Assembly (NCBI RefSeq): GCF_026625825.1
Contig: NZ_CP113065.1
Span: 1,674,001 to 1,738,000, forward strand
DNA length: 64,000 bases
Direction of reading: 5' to 3'
DNA from: Pseudoxanthomonas sp. SL93
GTDB taxonomy: Bacteria > Pseudomonadota > Gammaproteobacteria > Xanthomonadales > Xanthomonadaceae
Shown here piece after piece: positions 31,653 through 42,595 of this stretch. The notes beneath the pieces were generated by a model. The model ran no database searches. It saw nothing but the letters and a program-made list of their open reading frames with translations, and was not told where the DNA came from. The first letter of the stretch is position 1; the number at the start of each line of letters is the position of its first letter. Made by a program: the position numbers and the translations under genes.

Positions 31653-33305
31653 TCAATTGTTGCCGTCCAGCGCGAACGTGCCGGCTTCGACCACCCGGTC
31701 GCGGCCCGCACGCTTGGCGCCGTACATGGCTTCGTCGGCCCGCCGCAGCAGGTTGGCGCCGTCATCGTCGGCATCGCACAACGACGCCTGGCCGATGCTG
31801 GCCGTCACCGACAGCCCGGACGTGCCGATGTCGGTCCCAGCCCTGGCCACCTGCCGGCGCATGGCTTCGAAACGCTGGCGCGCCGTAGCGGCTTCCACGC
31901 CCGGCAGCAGCACCAGGAATTCCTCCCCGCCCATCCGCACCACGTCGGCCGGGTCGCGCACCGCGGTGGTCAGCGTGTGCGCCACCGCCACCAGCACGCG
32001 GTCGCCCACCGCATGGCCATGGACGTCGTTGATCCGCTTGAACAGGTCGATGTCCAGGAAGCCCACCGTCAACGGCACCCCCGACGCCCGGGCCATCTGC
32101 ACGAGTTCGTCCAGGCGCCGCAGGCCGGCACGCCGATTGGGCAGGCCGGTCAGGGCATCGGTATCCGCCAGCGCCTGCATCTCGTCGCGCTGCTGGCGCA
32201 ACCGGCCCAGCCGCAGGTTCAACGCGTACGCGCTGACTATCAGGAACCAGGTGATCGACAACTGGAGGGCTTCGACGCGGTGTTCCACCAGCCACGGCTG
32301 GCCCAGCAGGTCCATCGCCGCCATCACCAGGAACGGCAGCACCGCGGCGATGCCCGCGACGGCCACGGTGTCGGCGCGCCGTTGCCACAGGCCCAGCCAC
32401 CCCACCACCAGGATCGCGGCGCAGGCGATGGCGAACACCTGGTCCAGGGCGGTCGCGATGCTCGCCAGCCACGGCAGGGGAAGCCATGCCGCCAGCACGC
32501 CCAGGCTGCAGACGGCCGCCACCGCATAGCGCAATGGCTGCCGCGATGCCGGCCAGCGCCGCATGCCGCCCACCAGCCACCACATCACGTACACCAGCAT
32601 CGGCAGGCCGAAACACGAAAACGCCACCAGCCAGCGGGATTCGTCCGTGCCGACCGGCAACCACGGCTCCGGATAGCCGCTCAGGCCGCTCAACGTGGCC
32701 TGCCACAGCACCGACAGCACGCACAGCAAGGCATAGCCCAGGAACGCGCGGTCGCGGGCGCTCAGGAACCCCATTAGGGCGGTGAAGGCCAGCGCGATGG
32801 CGATGGCCAGGCAGGCCGTGCGCACCAGCAGGCGCGCGGTGTCGATCTGCTGCACGGGACTGGGCGCACCGATGCGCACGGTGGGAATCCAGCCTGCCTT
32901 CAGCGGCGTGGCCCACGCCACCCGGATCGGCTCGCGGTCGCCGGCAGGCGGCACCACCACCATGCCCACGCCGGCACGGAAACGGGAGTCGCGCGTGCGG
33001 GCATCGTGCATGCGTCCGCAGACCTCGCGGTCGCCATGGCGCACCATCACCTCGCCGGCGAACACGTTGAACACGTTCACGGCCTGCGGCGCGCCCGGCC
33101 AGCCGCCTGGCGGCGCCGGGATCTCGATCTGTTCCTGCAGGGTGGCCAGCACCGCCGGATCACAGGCGCGGACCGGCGCCCCCTGGGTCGCCGCGGCGCC
33201 CGTGACCAGATAGTCGCGACCGGGCTGCGGGGTTGCCGTCGCGGCACATGATGCGGCGCACAGCGCCAGCAGCAGCCATGCGAACACCCCCGGTTTGGAA
33301 ACCAT
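31653..33305 (-). CDS. Membrane diguanylate cyclase with 7TM region and periplasmic domain
   Basis: A 550-residue protein. The signal-like first helix (GVFAWLLLALCAASCAA) precedes a periplasmic domain of about 120 residues, then seven or eight helices (about 165-385), and a GGDEF domain. This resembles 7TMR-DISM receptor cyclases. GGEEF is intact at 459-463 (VRMGGEEFLVLLPG), so it should synthesise c-di-GMP. The I-site position reads RDPA instead of RxxD, predicting weak feedback inhibition. ATG at 33305 with GAAGGGG upstream is the best start. It is transcribed towards the GGDEF-EAL gene, 119 bp away. Confidence 0.9.
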   Translation of the reverse strand: MVSKPGVFAWLLLALCAASCAATATPQPGRDYLVTGAAATQGAPVRACDPAVLATLQEQIEIPAPPGGWPGAPQAVNVFNVFAGEVMVRHGDREVCGRMHDARTRDSRFRAGVGMVVVPPAGDREPIRVAWATPLKAGWIPTVRIGAPSPVQQIDTARLLVRTACLAIAIALAFTALMGFLSARDRAFLGYALLCVLSVLWQATLSGLSGYPEPWLPVGTDESRWLVAFSCFGLPMLVYVMWWLVGGMRRWPASRQPLRYAVAAVCSLGVLAAWLPLPWLASIATALDQVFAIACAAILVVGWLGLWQRRADTVAVAGIAAVLPFLVMAAMDLLGQPWLVEHRVEALQLSITWFLIVSAYALNLRLGRLRQQRDEMQALADTDALTGLPNRRAGLRRLDELVQMARASGVPLTVGFLDIDLFKRINDVHGHAVGDRVLVAVAHTLTTAVRDPADVVRMGGEEFLVLLPGVEAATARQRFEAMRRQVARAGTDIGTSGLSVTASIGQASLCDADDDGANLLRRADEAMYGAKRAGRDRVVEAGTFALDGNN

Positions 33306-33428
33306 CCCCTTCACGACCACCCCGATGCCAACCTGCCGCCCGCAAGGGGAACGCAGTCCTGTGAAGGAGGAAGCAATGTTCGTGCCACCCCATTGCCTGC
33401 CGTCACGCGGCAGGCCCGTTCCCGGCAC

Positions 33429-35372
<1,944 letters not shown>

Positions 35373-35521
35373 GGGGCAACTCCGGGGGCGTCGCGGAGTC
35401 GCACGCCAGCCGCATATTGTGCGCCCTTGGGCCCTGCCCTGTCGCCCCGCACCGGTCTTCACGGCCCGCTGGGCGGCCGTCAGGGGCGGTTTTCCGCCGC
35501 CCCGATGCCGGTATCAGGCGG

Positions 35522-36550
35522 TCATCCGGCCGTCTGGCGCGCCCGGCGGCCGAAACCCACCATACGGCGCTTCTGCTCGTCCCACAGCTTCAGGCGGGCG
35601 CATTTCAGGCTGCTCCACAGGGTCAGGCGGGGCGCCATGCGCAGCAGTTCGCTGGATTCGAAGGCTTCACGCAGCCGGTAATTGGGGATGCGCGAGGCCA
35701 GATGATGGATGTGGTGGTAGCCGATATTGCCCGTGAACCAGTGCAGCACCTGCGGCAGGTCCAGGTAGGAACTGCCCACCATCGCGGCCTGGCCGGCGTC
35801 CCAGTCCTCGCGGCGGCTCCAGTAGGCTTCCTCGAAGGTGTGCTGCACGTAGAACAGCCACACGCCCACCGCGCCGGCAATCAGCACGATGGGCAGGTGC
35901 ACCATGAAGACGGTGTGCCAGCCGATCAGGAAGCCCAGCGCCAGCACGGTGAGGGCCAGCACCAGGTTGTTGGTCATCACGCTGGCCCATTCCTTCTTCC
36001 AGCTGAAGGGCAGGTCGAACGGGAAACGGTGCTTGATGACGAACTGGTACAGCGGGCCGATGCCCAGCAGCACCGGCGTGCTGCGGTACAGGCGGTAGCC
36101 CAGGCGCTTGATCCACGGCAGCGCTTCGTATTCGGCCACGGTCAGCGTGTTGATGTCGCCGATCTCGCGGCGGTCAAGGTTGCCCGAGGTGCCGTGGTGG
36201 ATGGCGTGGGTCTTCTTCCAGTAACCATAGGGGAACAGCGTGATCACGCCCAGGCAGGCGCCGACGATGTCGTTGGCACGACGGCTGGCGAAGAACGAGC
36301 CGTGGCCGCAGTCGTGCTGGATGATGAAAAGGCGCACATACAGGCCGGCCGCGGGGATCGCCATCAGCAGCGTCCAGCCGTAACCCCAGCCATCGACCAC
36401 GCTCCAGGCCATCAGCGCCCACAGCGCCAGCAACGGCGGCAGGGTGTTCAGCAGTTGCCAGACCGCGCGGCCGACTTTCGGCTTGGCGAAGGGTGCACAT
36501 AGGGTGCGCAACTGGGCCGCGGGGTTGGACAGCGTGGTGGCAGCGCTCAA
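35522..36550 (-). CDS. Membrane fatty acid desaturase (TTG start)
   Basis: A 342-residue inner-membrane di-iron enzyme. The histidine boxes are complete: HDCGH (79-83), HAIHH (115-119) and HHIHH near the C-terminus. Four helices surround the boxes. It inserts a double bond into acyl chains, so it controls membrane fluidity; regiospecificity is not readable. No ATG or GTG fits the start; a TTG at 36550 has GGAG seven bases upstream and opens directly before the conserved region. It is divergent from the sigma-factor operon, with the inverted repeat 36626-36672 between them. Confidence 0.85.
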   Translation of the reverse strand: MSAATTLSNPAAQLRTLCAPFAKPKVGRAVWQLLNTLPPLLALWALMAWSVVDGWGYGWTLLMAIPAAGLYVRLFIIQHDCGHGSFFASRRANDIVGACLGVITLFPYGYWKKTHAIHHGTSGNLDRREIGDINTLTVAEYEALPWIKRLGYRLYRSTPVLLGIGPLYQFVIKHRFPFDLPFSWKKEWASVMTNNLVLALTVLALGFLIGWHTVFMVHLPIVLIAGAVGVWLFYVQHTFEEAYWSRREDWDAGQAAMVGSSYLDLPQVLHWFTGNIGYHHIHHLASRIPNYRLREAFESSELLRMAPRLTLWSSLKCARLKLWDEQKRRMVGFGRRARQTAG

Positions 36551-36625
36551 AGGGAATCTCCGAAGGTCCGCCCGATTGTGAGCCCTATCGATGACGTCCG
36601 CTAGCGTACGGCGGCGCTCCTTTAC

Positions 36626-36672
36626 CCGGCATGCACTTTTATGTGATGCGCGTGATTTTTTCTGCATGCCGG
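36626..36672. promoter_or_regulatory. Long-range inverted repeat in divergent promoter region
   Basis: CCGGCATGCA (36626-36635) and TGCATGCCGG (36663-36672) are a perfect 10-bp inverted repeat separated by 27 bp of AT-rich sequence. Each arm also contains the self-complementary hexamer GCATGC, and the two hexamer centres are 35 bp apart. The element lies 76 bp before the desaturase start and 43 bp before the sigma-factor ATG. It could be a pair of operator sites for a regulator of both genes. No known regulator binding site was recognised. Confidence 0.5.
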
Positions 36673-36714
36673 CGAATCACTGTCCAGACCCGCACAATCG
36701 GCAAAGGCAACCGG

Positions 36715-37248
36715 ATGGCATCCCTCATCACCCAGATGAACACGGACAAGGACACCGAGACGCAGGCGCACGTGCGCTTCGAGGCCTTGCTGCTGCAGCA
36801 TCGCGGCATCGTACTGAAGGTGGCCGGCAGCTATGCGTGGCAGGCCGCGGACCGCGATGACCTGGCGCAGGAGATCGCCGCGCAGCTGTGGCGTTCGTTT
36901 CCCGCGTATGACCCGGCGCGGCCGTTTGGTACATGGATGTACCGGATCGCACTGAACGTGGCGATCTCGCATGTCCGCCAACAGTCGCGCGGGCCGCTGC
37001 AGACCGAATCCTGGGACGACGCCCGCCACGACACCGCCGACCCGCGCGCACACGACCCGGAAGCGCGGCAGCAGGTGGACAGGCTGTACCGCTTCATCCA
37101 CCAGCAACCGGCGCTGGACCGCGCCCTGCTGCTGCTTCATCTGGAAGACCACGCCTACCGCGACATCGCCGAGGTGCTGGGCATCAGCGAAACCAACGTC
37201 GCGACCAAGATCAGTCGCCTCAAGCAACGCATCCGCGACGAACTCTGA
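36715..37248 (+). CDS. ECF-type RNA polymerase sigma factor
   Basis: A 177-residue sigma-70 family protein. Region 2 spans about residues 20-95 (DDLAQEIAAQLWRSFPAYDPARPFGTWMYRIALN) and region 4 about 120-175 (LHLEDHAYRDIAEVLGISETNVATKISRLKQRI), the HTH that contacts the -35. Region 3 is missing, as in ECF factors. It is followed after 23 bp by a gene for a membrane protein, the usual layout of a sigma factor with its anti-sigma. The target promoter is unknown. AAAGG lies ahead of the ATG, with 36736 as an alternative start. Confidence 0.88.
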   Translation: MASLITQMNTDKDTETQAHVRFEALLLQHRGIVLKVAGSYAWQAADRDDLAQEIAAQLWRSFPAYDPARPFGTWMYRIALNVAISHVRQQSRGPLQTESWDDARHDTADPRAHDPEARQQVDRLYRFIHQQPALDRALLLLHLEDHAYRDIAEVLGISETNVATKISRLKQRIRDEL

Positions 37249-37271
37249 AACCCCTACGACAGGAGAGCATC

Positions 37272-37922
37272 ATGGAACCGGACGATCTGAAGGCGGCCTG
37301 GCAGGCGCTTGGACAACGACTGGAACGGCAGGAAGAGATCCAGTGGCAACTGCTGCGCGACCGCAAGCTGGACAAGGTACGCAGCAGCCTGCGCCCGCTG
37401 TTCTGGGGCCAGGCCCTGCAGGCCGCGCTGGGCCTGTGCGTCCTGCTGCTGGGCGTGGCCTGCTGGACGCGCAACACCGCCGTACCGGGCCTGTTCGCCA
37501 CCGGCATCGTGCTGCACGTCTTCGGCGTATTGACCGTCGTGATGGCCGGCATCACGATGAGCCTGATCGCCTCCGTCGACTATGCCGCACCGGTACTGAA
37601 GATCCAGAAGAAATTCGGCCTGCTGCGACGCTTCTATGCCATCAACGCCAATGTCTGCGGACTGCCCTGGTGGATCATGTGGGTGCTGGTCGTGGTGGGC
37701 GTCGCCGGGCTCGGCAAGGTCGATCCCACCGCCGGAACGCCGCTGTGGATCAGCGCCAGCCTGGCGCTGGGCGTGGTCGGGTGGGTGGCCACGATGGGCG
37801 TGATGCGCTGGCAGTACCGCCGCCGCGCCGCCAGCGGCCAGCGCGAAACCCTGGACGAAAGCCCGGGCATCCGCCGTGGCCGCCGGTTGCTGGACGAGAT
37901 CGCCCGGTTCGAGCGGGAATGA
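37272..37922 (+). CDS. Membrane protein, probable partner of the sigma factor
   Basis: A 216-residue protein. About 45 cytoplasmic residues (MEPDDLKAAWQALGQRLERQ) precede four predicted helices (about 48-72, 75-100, 135-155, 160-180) and a basic tail. A strong AGGAGAG lies before the ATG. It has no recognisable zinc-binding anti-sigma (ZAS) motif HxxxCxxC. Its position directly after an ECF gene makes an anti-sigma or sensor role plausible but unproven. I do not recognise a named family. Confidence 0.65.
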   Translation: MEPDDLKAAWQALGQRLERQEEIQWQLLRDRKLDKVRSSLRPLFWGQALQAALGLCVLLLGVACWTRNTAVPGLFATGIVLHVFGVLTVVMAGITMSLIASVDYAAPVLKIQKKFGLLRRFYAINANVCGLPWWIMWVLVVVGVAGLGKVDPTAGTPLWISASLALGVVGWVATMGVMRWQYRRRAASGQRETLDESPGIRRGRRLLDEIARFERE

Positions 37923-37947
37923 GCGCCGCCTGACTTACACTGGCCGC

Positions 37948-38172
37948 ATGCAGACTCTCGATTTCGAACTCGACCGCGACCACGTGGAGCTCAACCAGCT
38001 GCTCAAGCTGGTCGGCATCGCCGACAGCGGCGGCCAGGGCAAGGCCATCGTCGCCAGCGGCGAGGTGACGGTGGATGGCGAGGTGGAACTGCGCAAGACC
38101 GCCAAGATCCGCGCCGGCCAGGTCGTCCGCATCGGCGATGCCGAGATCCGGGTGCTGGGCGTCGAGGCCTGA
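37948..38172 (+). CDS. RNA-binding S4 domain protein (YbcJ-like)
   Basis: A 74-residue cytoplasmic protein consisting of one S4-like domain: MQTLDFELDRDHVELNQLLKLVGIADSGGQGKAIVASGEVTVDGEVELRKTAKIRAGQVVRIG (described here in part; the domain spans residues 5-72). YbcJ-type proteins bind RNA and are linked to ribosome or tRNA metabolism. It begins 25 bp after the membrane-protein stop codon and may share the sigma-factor operon. Confidence 0.88.
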   Translation: MQTLDFELDRDHVELNQLLKLVGIADSGGQGKAIVASGEVTVDGEVELRKTAKIRAGQVVRIGDAEIRVLGVEA

Positions 38173-38250
38173 CCCGCCCTCACCGCCCACCGGCATCCCG
38201 TTCTCCCCGTCGAACACTCGCTCTGTTCACACAAGGGGCTGCTCGCCAGG

Positions 38251-38271
38251 CGCGCGTACCGTGCACGCGCG
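38251..38271. terminator. Hairpin between convergent S4 and ClpP-like genes
   Basis: Perfect 7-bp GC stem CGCGCGT / ACGCGCG around ACCGTGC, without T-runs. It ends 7 bp before the stop codon of the minus-strand gene at 38278. A weak bidirectional terminator is possible. Confidence 0.4.
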
Positions 38272-38277
38272 AGGGGC

Positions 38278-39462
38278 TCAGGGCCCGGTCCCGGCCTCGG
38301 GAGGCGCTGGAGCGCTTGTGTCATCCGGCGCATCCGGCGCGGCTTCCACATCCGCCAGCCGGTCGAATTCGGACAGCGGGCTGTCCGCCGGGCATTTCGC
38401 GTCGGGGAACTGGAACCGCTCGCGCAGCTTCAGGCCGCAGGCCTGCATGGCCTCCAGGTCGCTGCCGGGCGCCTTGCAGTCGCTGTCGAAACTGCGCATG
38501 AAGGCATCCCGCCGCTGCACGAAATCCTCGCCGCAGCGACGCATCAGCTGCAGCCGGTCCAGGTCGTCCTGCGCGGCGTTGGTGCCGTCCAGTCCGTATT
38601 CCTGCAGTTCGTCCTTGCTCAGCAGCCGCAGGCGACGGTTGGGCACGGTCATCATCAGGTCGGCCACGGCCACGGCCACGCCGTTGCGTTCCAGATAGTC
38701 CTTCACCCGGGTGTAGACGCCACGCAGTTCCTCGTTCAACTCGCTGCGCGTGGTGGCGGTGGAACTCATGCGGATGATGCGGTGCACGCCCACCCTGCCG
38801 GAGATCATGCGGTTGTCGCCCGCGCCCAGGACGAACACGCAGGCGCTGTGGCAGATCGATCCCTCGCGTACCCAGACGGTCCAGCGCGTCGCACCGATCG
38901 CATCACCGGCCCTGATGGCGTCCTCGACCTGGCCGCCGGCCGAATCGAGATCCAGGATCCGCTTGTCGATGCCCATCCGCGTGGCGACGTCGGCCACGCG
39001 CACGATCAGGTCGGTGAAATCGGCCGCGATCTTGCCTTCATAGCGCAGCCGCAGCACACCGCCCTTCTGGCAGGGCGAAAGCGCATCCACCACGCTGAAG
39101 AAGGCCAGCGACTCCAGCGGCACGCCATCGCCGCCTTCGTCGTTGTATTCGGCCTGGCAGCTGATCCTCGCGGTACCGGAGCTGACCCTGGCTTCCGGCC
39201 AATCCGTGGGCAGGTGGTTGTCCGCGGGCGCCGGAGCGGGCAGCGGATTGGTCGAGATCGCGCCATCGATGGAGGTTTCGGCGCCCCGCGGCGCGCGCGT
39301 CGCGGGGGTCGACGGCGCAGGCTCGGGCGCCTGCGCCTGCGCCTGCGCATCGGGGGCACTGTCGTCCGGCAACGACGGCTGGCAGCCGCACAGCAGCAGT
39401 GCGACGGCCAACAACCTGGGAACTCGTGATGTGGTGAGGTACCGGAACAACATCCGCTGCAT
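38278..39462 (-). CDS. Lipoprotein with ClpP-like serine protease fold (COG3904-like)
   Basis: A 394-residue exported lipoprotein; the signal ends in LLCGC (acylated Cys27). A proline/alanine-rich spacer (35-85) precedes a domain whose LDLDSAGGQVEDAIRAGDAI and ICHSACVFVLGAG segments follow the ClpP/crotonase arrangement, with Ser206 in HSACV as the expected nucleophile and GVHR as the following strand. This resembles periplasmic ClpP-like proteins of unknown substrate. The C-terminal 130 residues contain four further cysteines (RRCGEDF, SDCKAPG, ACGLKL, AKCPADS). Activity is inferred from the motif only. Confidence 0.7.
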   Translation of the reverse strand: MQRMLFRYLTTSRVPRLLAVALLLCGCQPSLPDDSAPDAQAQAQAPEPAPSTPATRAPRGAETSIDGAISTNPLPAPAPADNHLPTDWPEARVSSGTARISCQAEYNDEGGDGVPLESLAFFSVVDALSPCQKGGVLRLRYEGKIAADFTDLIVRVADVATRMGIDKRILDLDSAGGQVEDAIRAGDAIGATRWTVWVREGSICHSACVFVLGAGDNRMISGRVGVHRIIRMSSTATTRSELNEELRGVYTRVKDYLERNGVAVAVADLMMTVPNRRLRLLSKDELQEYGLDGTNAAQDDLDRLQLMRRCGEDFVQRRDAFMRSFDSDCKAPGSDLEAMQACGLKLRERFQFPDAKCPADSPLSEFDRLADVEAAPDAPDDTSAPAPPEAGTGP

Positions 39463-39571
39463 GGGGAAGGCGCCGCCACGGCCAGGAGGGCCGTCGCGTA
39501 GGGGGTGGCGACTAGTCTAGTGTCAAACCACGGCCGCTACCCCACCCCGGCATGAACCCCGGCCCCGGGGT

Positions 39572-39961
39572 CTACAGCAAGGCCCACAGGAGCTGCAGGA
39601 TGCCCCACAGCGAGACCGCCCACACCACGGTGCGCAGGTAGGGGATACCGGCCGCATACAACGGCACGTAGACCAGGCGCGCCCAGAAATACGCCTGCGC
39701 GCCGAGCGCGGTGGCGCCGTCGCCGCGCTCCAGCACGACCACCGAGATCGCCGCCGCCGCGAAGAACGCAAAGGTCTCCAGGAAATTGCGCAGCGCGCGG
39801 TCCACGCGGGCCGCCACGCCTTCCACCGGTGGCAGCGCGGCATCGCGCGCGCCCACGTTCCACTTCAGCCCGCGCTGCCGGGTCGTCAGTGCCGCGCCCA
39901 GCAGCACATGCACCAGGCCCAACGCCACGGACCAGGCCAGCATCTTCAGTTCGATCGGCAT
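39572..39961 (-). CDS. MAPEG family membrane protein
   Basis: A 129-residue protein with four helices. ALRNFLETFAFFAAAAISVV and AYFWARLVYVPLYAAGIPYLRTVVWAVS match the bacterial MAPEG family of small membrane glutathione/eicosanoid-like proteins, whose bacterial members have unclear substrates. A GAT-like start follows ATG at 39961, the only start that gives four helices of usual family length (about 130). It is on its own between the ClpP-like gene and the divergent GH133-like gene. Confidence 0.88.
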   Translation of the reverse strand: MPIELKMLAWSVALGLVHVLLGAALTTRQRGLKWNVGARDAALPPVEGVAARVDRALRNFLETFAFFAAAAISVVVLERGDGATALGAQAYFWARLVYVPLYAAGIPYLRTVVWAVSLWGILQLLWALL

Positions 39962-40092
39962 CACGGACTCCACGGGTCGAAGGATGGCGCCGACTCTAGC
40001 ATCCGGCACCGCCCGGATCCGCCACGTACGTGGCGGACATGCCGGAGGGCGGCGTTTACCATGCCGGCTGCCCACCCGCGAACCACTGCACG

Positions 40093-42414
40093 ATGCGACT
40101 CCTCCCTCCGTGGCGATGCCTCGCCACCCTGCTGCTGGTCCTTTCGCTGCCGTTGCGGCTGTCGGCACAGGAACAGACCGTCGCCATGCCCACGCCGCTG
40201 GACCGCCTGGGCGTGCCGGTGACCGCGCAGCAGAACCGCATCTTCTCCTACACCGACAAGCGCGACGGCTATTTCCACGGCCGCACCCACCAGGACCGCT
40301 TCGACGACCACTTCGCGGGCTGGAACATCGGCACGCGGCGCGTCTTCCATGACTACACCGTGTGGCGCGACGACCAGCCGCTGTCGCGCGGGCAGGCACA
40401 GGTCACCGTCTACCCGGACCGGCTGCAGCGGCGGTTCGGCGATGCGCGGGAAACGCTGCGCCTGTTCGACGGACACCGGGTGCTGGCGATCGAACTGGAC
40501 GACCTGCATGCAGCCAATAGCGGCATCTCGCTGCATGGCGCCCAGCTCTCCCGCGCGCGGCTGCAGGATGGCATCGCGTTCCAGACGTCGCGCGAAGCGC
40601 CCGGCAAGGTCCTGGCCATTGCCACGCGCGAACCGGCCGCACGGCTGGCGCGCCGCGGCGACGTGCTGCAGACGACCTCCACGCGCGGGTTCCTGATCGT
40701 GCTGGCCGACACGCGCGAGGCCGCGCGCGCCCTGGTGGACGAGGCGCGCCGCGACGCAGCGGCCTGGGCGGCGCAACGCGGCCAGCGGATGCAGGCACAG
40801 CTGGAAGGTGCACGCGCGTTCGGCAGCGACGACGTGCCGCTCGCGCAGGCACTGGCCTGGACGCGGCTGACGCTGGACCAGCTGGTGATGCAGCAGACGG
40901 GAAGCGGCATCTACGCTGGCCTGCCGTGGTTCAACGATTACTGGGGGCGCGACATGTTCATCTCGCTGCCCGGCGCCACGCTGGTGAACGGCGAGTTCGA
41001 AACCGCGCGCGACATCCTGCGTTCGTTCGCACGCTACCAGAACACCGATGCCGACTCGCCTTACTTCGGCCGCGTTCCCAACCGGCTGCGCCCGGACGAC
41101 GTCATCTACAACACCACCGACGGCACGCCGCGCTTCGTGATAGCGCTGCACGACTACCTTCGGTACAGCGGCGATCGTGCGCTGGTGGAGGAACTCTATC
41201 CCGCGGTGCAGCGCGCCATCGACGGCCCCATGCAGCGCTGGATGGACGCGCGCGGCTACCTGCGCCACGAGGATGCGGACACCTGGATGGATGCGAAGCT
41301 CGACGAGGTGCCCTGGTCCCCGCGCGGCACGCGTGCGAACGACATCCAGGCGCTGTGGCATGCGCAGCTGCTGGCCGGCGCGGCGTTCGCGGACCTGCTC
41401 GGCCGGGGCGAAGACGCGCTGCGCTGGCGCGCGGTCGCCGCGCGGGTGGCGCGGCACTTCGCGGACGACTACGTGGATACCAGCGGTAAAGCCCGGATGG
41501 CGGACAGGCTGACGGCCGATGATCGTGCCGACTTCACCCTGCGCCCCAACCAGTTGTTCGCGCTGGACCTGGTGGACGACCCGCTGGCACGCGCAGCGCT
41601 GACGCGGCACGTGTGGGAATCCCTGGTGTACCCATGGGGTGTGGCCTCGTTGTCGCAGGACGACGATGGCTTCCATCCCTGGCATCACGCCGACGCCTGC
41701 TATCCGTTCGACGCGGCGTACCACAACGGCACCGTGTGGCTGTGGAACAACGGCATCGCGATGCAGCGCATGCTGGAAGCCGGACAGGTGGAACCTGCGT
41801 ACGCGCTGTTCAAGCACATGACCGCGCAGGCGCTGCACGAGGGCGCGGTGGGCAGCCTGTCCGAGAACACCGATGCACTGCCACGTCCGGGACATGCGCA
41901 ACCCGCATTGTCCGGAGCCTTCCTGCAGGCATGGTCGAACGCCGAGTACCAGCGGGTGTGGTACCAGCACTTCCTCGGCATCCGGCCCGACGCGGCGCAG
42001 GGCCGGCTGGTGCTGGCACCACGCATGCCGGCGGAGCTGGATACCGTCACCTACGGCGCACGCGTCATGCAGGGCAAACTGCGTGGCCGCTTCCAGCGCG
42101 ATGCGGACGGGCTGCAGCGCCATGCCTATGCGTTCGATGCGCTGGCGGCGGAAGTGACCCTGGACTTTCCGCGCCACGCGCCCATCACCCTGCGGATCCA
42201 GGCAGGCGAACGGGTGGAAGTGGACCAGGGCCCGCAGCGCCTGCAGGTACGGGTCATCGGCGCGGACGGTCGCCTGCGTGCAAGTCGCGATCGCGCGCCG
42301 CAGCCTTCGCGGCAACGGCTCCAGGCACAGGTGGATGCGGTGTTCGCGGACGTCGGCTTCGCGCAGCCACGCCTGCGCAGCGACCTGCCCGCACTGCGCA
42401 CCTGTACGCCCTAG
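40093..42414 (+). CDS. Exported amylo-alpha-1,6-glucosidase-like glycoside hydrolase (GH133-like)
   Basis: A 773-residue secreted enzyme. A signal peptide (MRLLPPWRCLATLLLVLSLP) precedes the glycogen debranching N-terminal-like domain (about 35-220) and an (alpha/alpha)6 barrel of the AGL C-terminal type (about 250-650). GLPWFNDYWGRDMFISLPG is the conserved substrate loop of this family. Members hydrolyse alpha-1,6 branch points in glycogen or related glucans; location in the periplasm suggests use of external glucans. ATG at 40093 is chosen over an upstream one because it gives the signal peptide. It stands alone. Confidence 0.85.
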   Translation: MRLLPPWRCLATLLLVLSLPLRLSAQEQTVAMPTPLDRLGVPVTAQQNRIFSYTDKRDGYFHGRTHQDRFDDHFAGWNIGTRRVFHDYTVWRDDQPLSRGQAQVTVYPDRLQRRFGDARETLRLFDGHRVLAIELDDLHAANSGISLHGAQLSRARLQDGIAFQTSREAPGKVLAIATREPAARLARRGDVLQTTSTRGFLIVLADTREAARALVDEARRDAAAWAAQRGQRMQAQLEGARAFGSDDVPLAQALAWTRLTLDQLVMQQTGSGIYAGLPWFNDYWGRDMFISLPGATLVNGEFETARDILRSFARYQNTDADSPYFGRVPNRLRPDDVIYNTTDGTPRFVIALHDYLRYSGDRALVEELYPAVQRAIDGPMQRWMDARGYLRHEDADTWMDAKLDEVPWSPRGTRANDIQALWHAQLLAGAAFADLLGRGEDALRWRAVAARVARHFADDYVDTSGKARMADRLTADDRADFTLRPNQLFALDLVDDPLARAALTRHVWESLVYPWGVASLSQDDDGFHPWHHADACYPFDAAYHNGTVWLWNNGIAMQRMLEAGQVEPAYALFKHMTAQALHEGAVGSLSENTDALPRPGHAQPALSGAFLQAWSNAEYQRVWYQHFLGIRPDAAQGRLVLAPRMPAELDTVTYGARVMQGKLRGRFQRDADGLQRHAYAFDALAAEVTLDFPRHAPITLRIQAGERVEVDQGPQRLQVRVIGADGRLRASRDRAPQPSRQRLQAQVDAVFADVGFAQPRLRSDLPALRTCTP

Positions 42415-42595
42415 CGCACCATTGTTCCTCGCGGACACGCGAAACCGACCGACGGCGACACGGTACGCCGCCCGTCGGCATGCTGTCCGCCTCATGCGGG
42501 GCGACGCGTTGGGGGGATTGCCTGCGCGCGAACCGGCGTCGCCACCTTGAACGTGGCGTCGCGTGCGGCCTTCCCTTTCCTCCGGGAGCCACGCC

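Noticed and set aside
42415..42595. Possible terminator or sRNA before the HAD gene
   Set aside because: Short inverted repeats such as CCGACGG/CCGTCGG exist but have no T-run and are expected by chance at this GC content.
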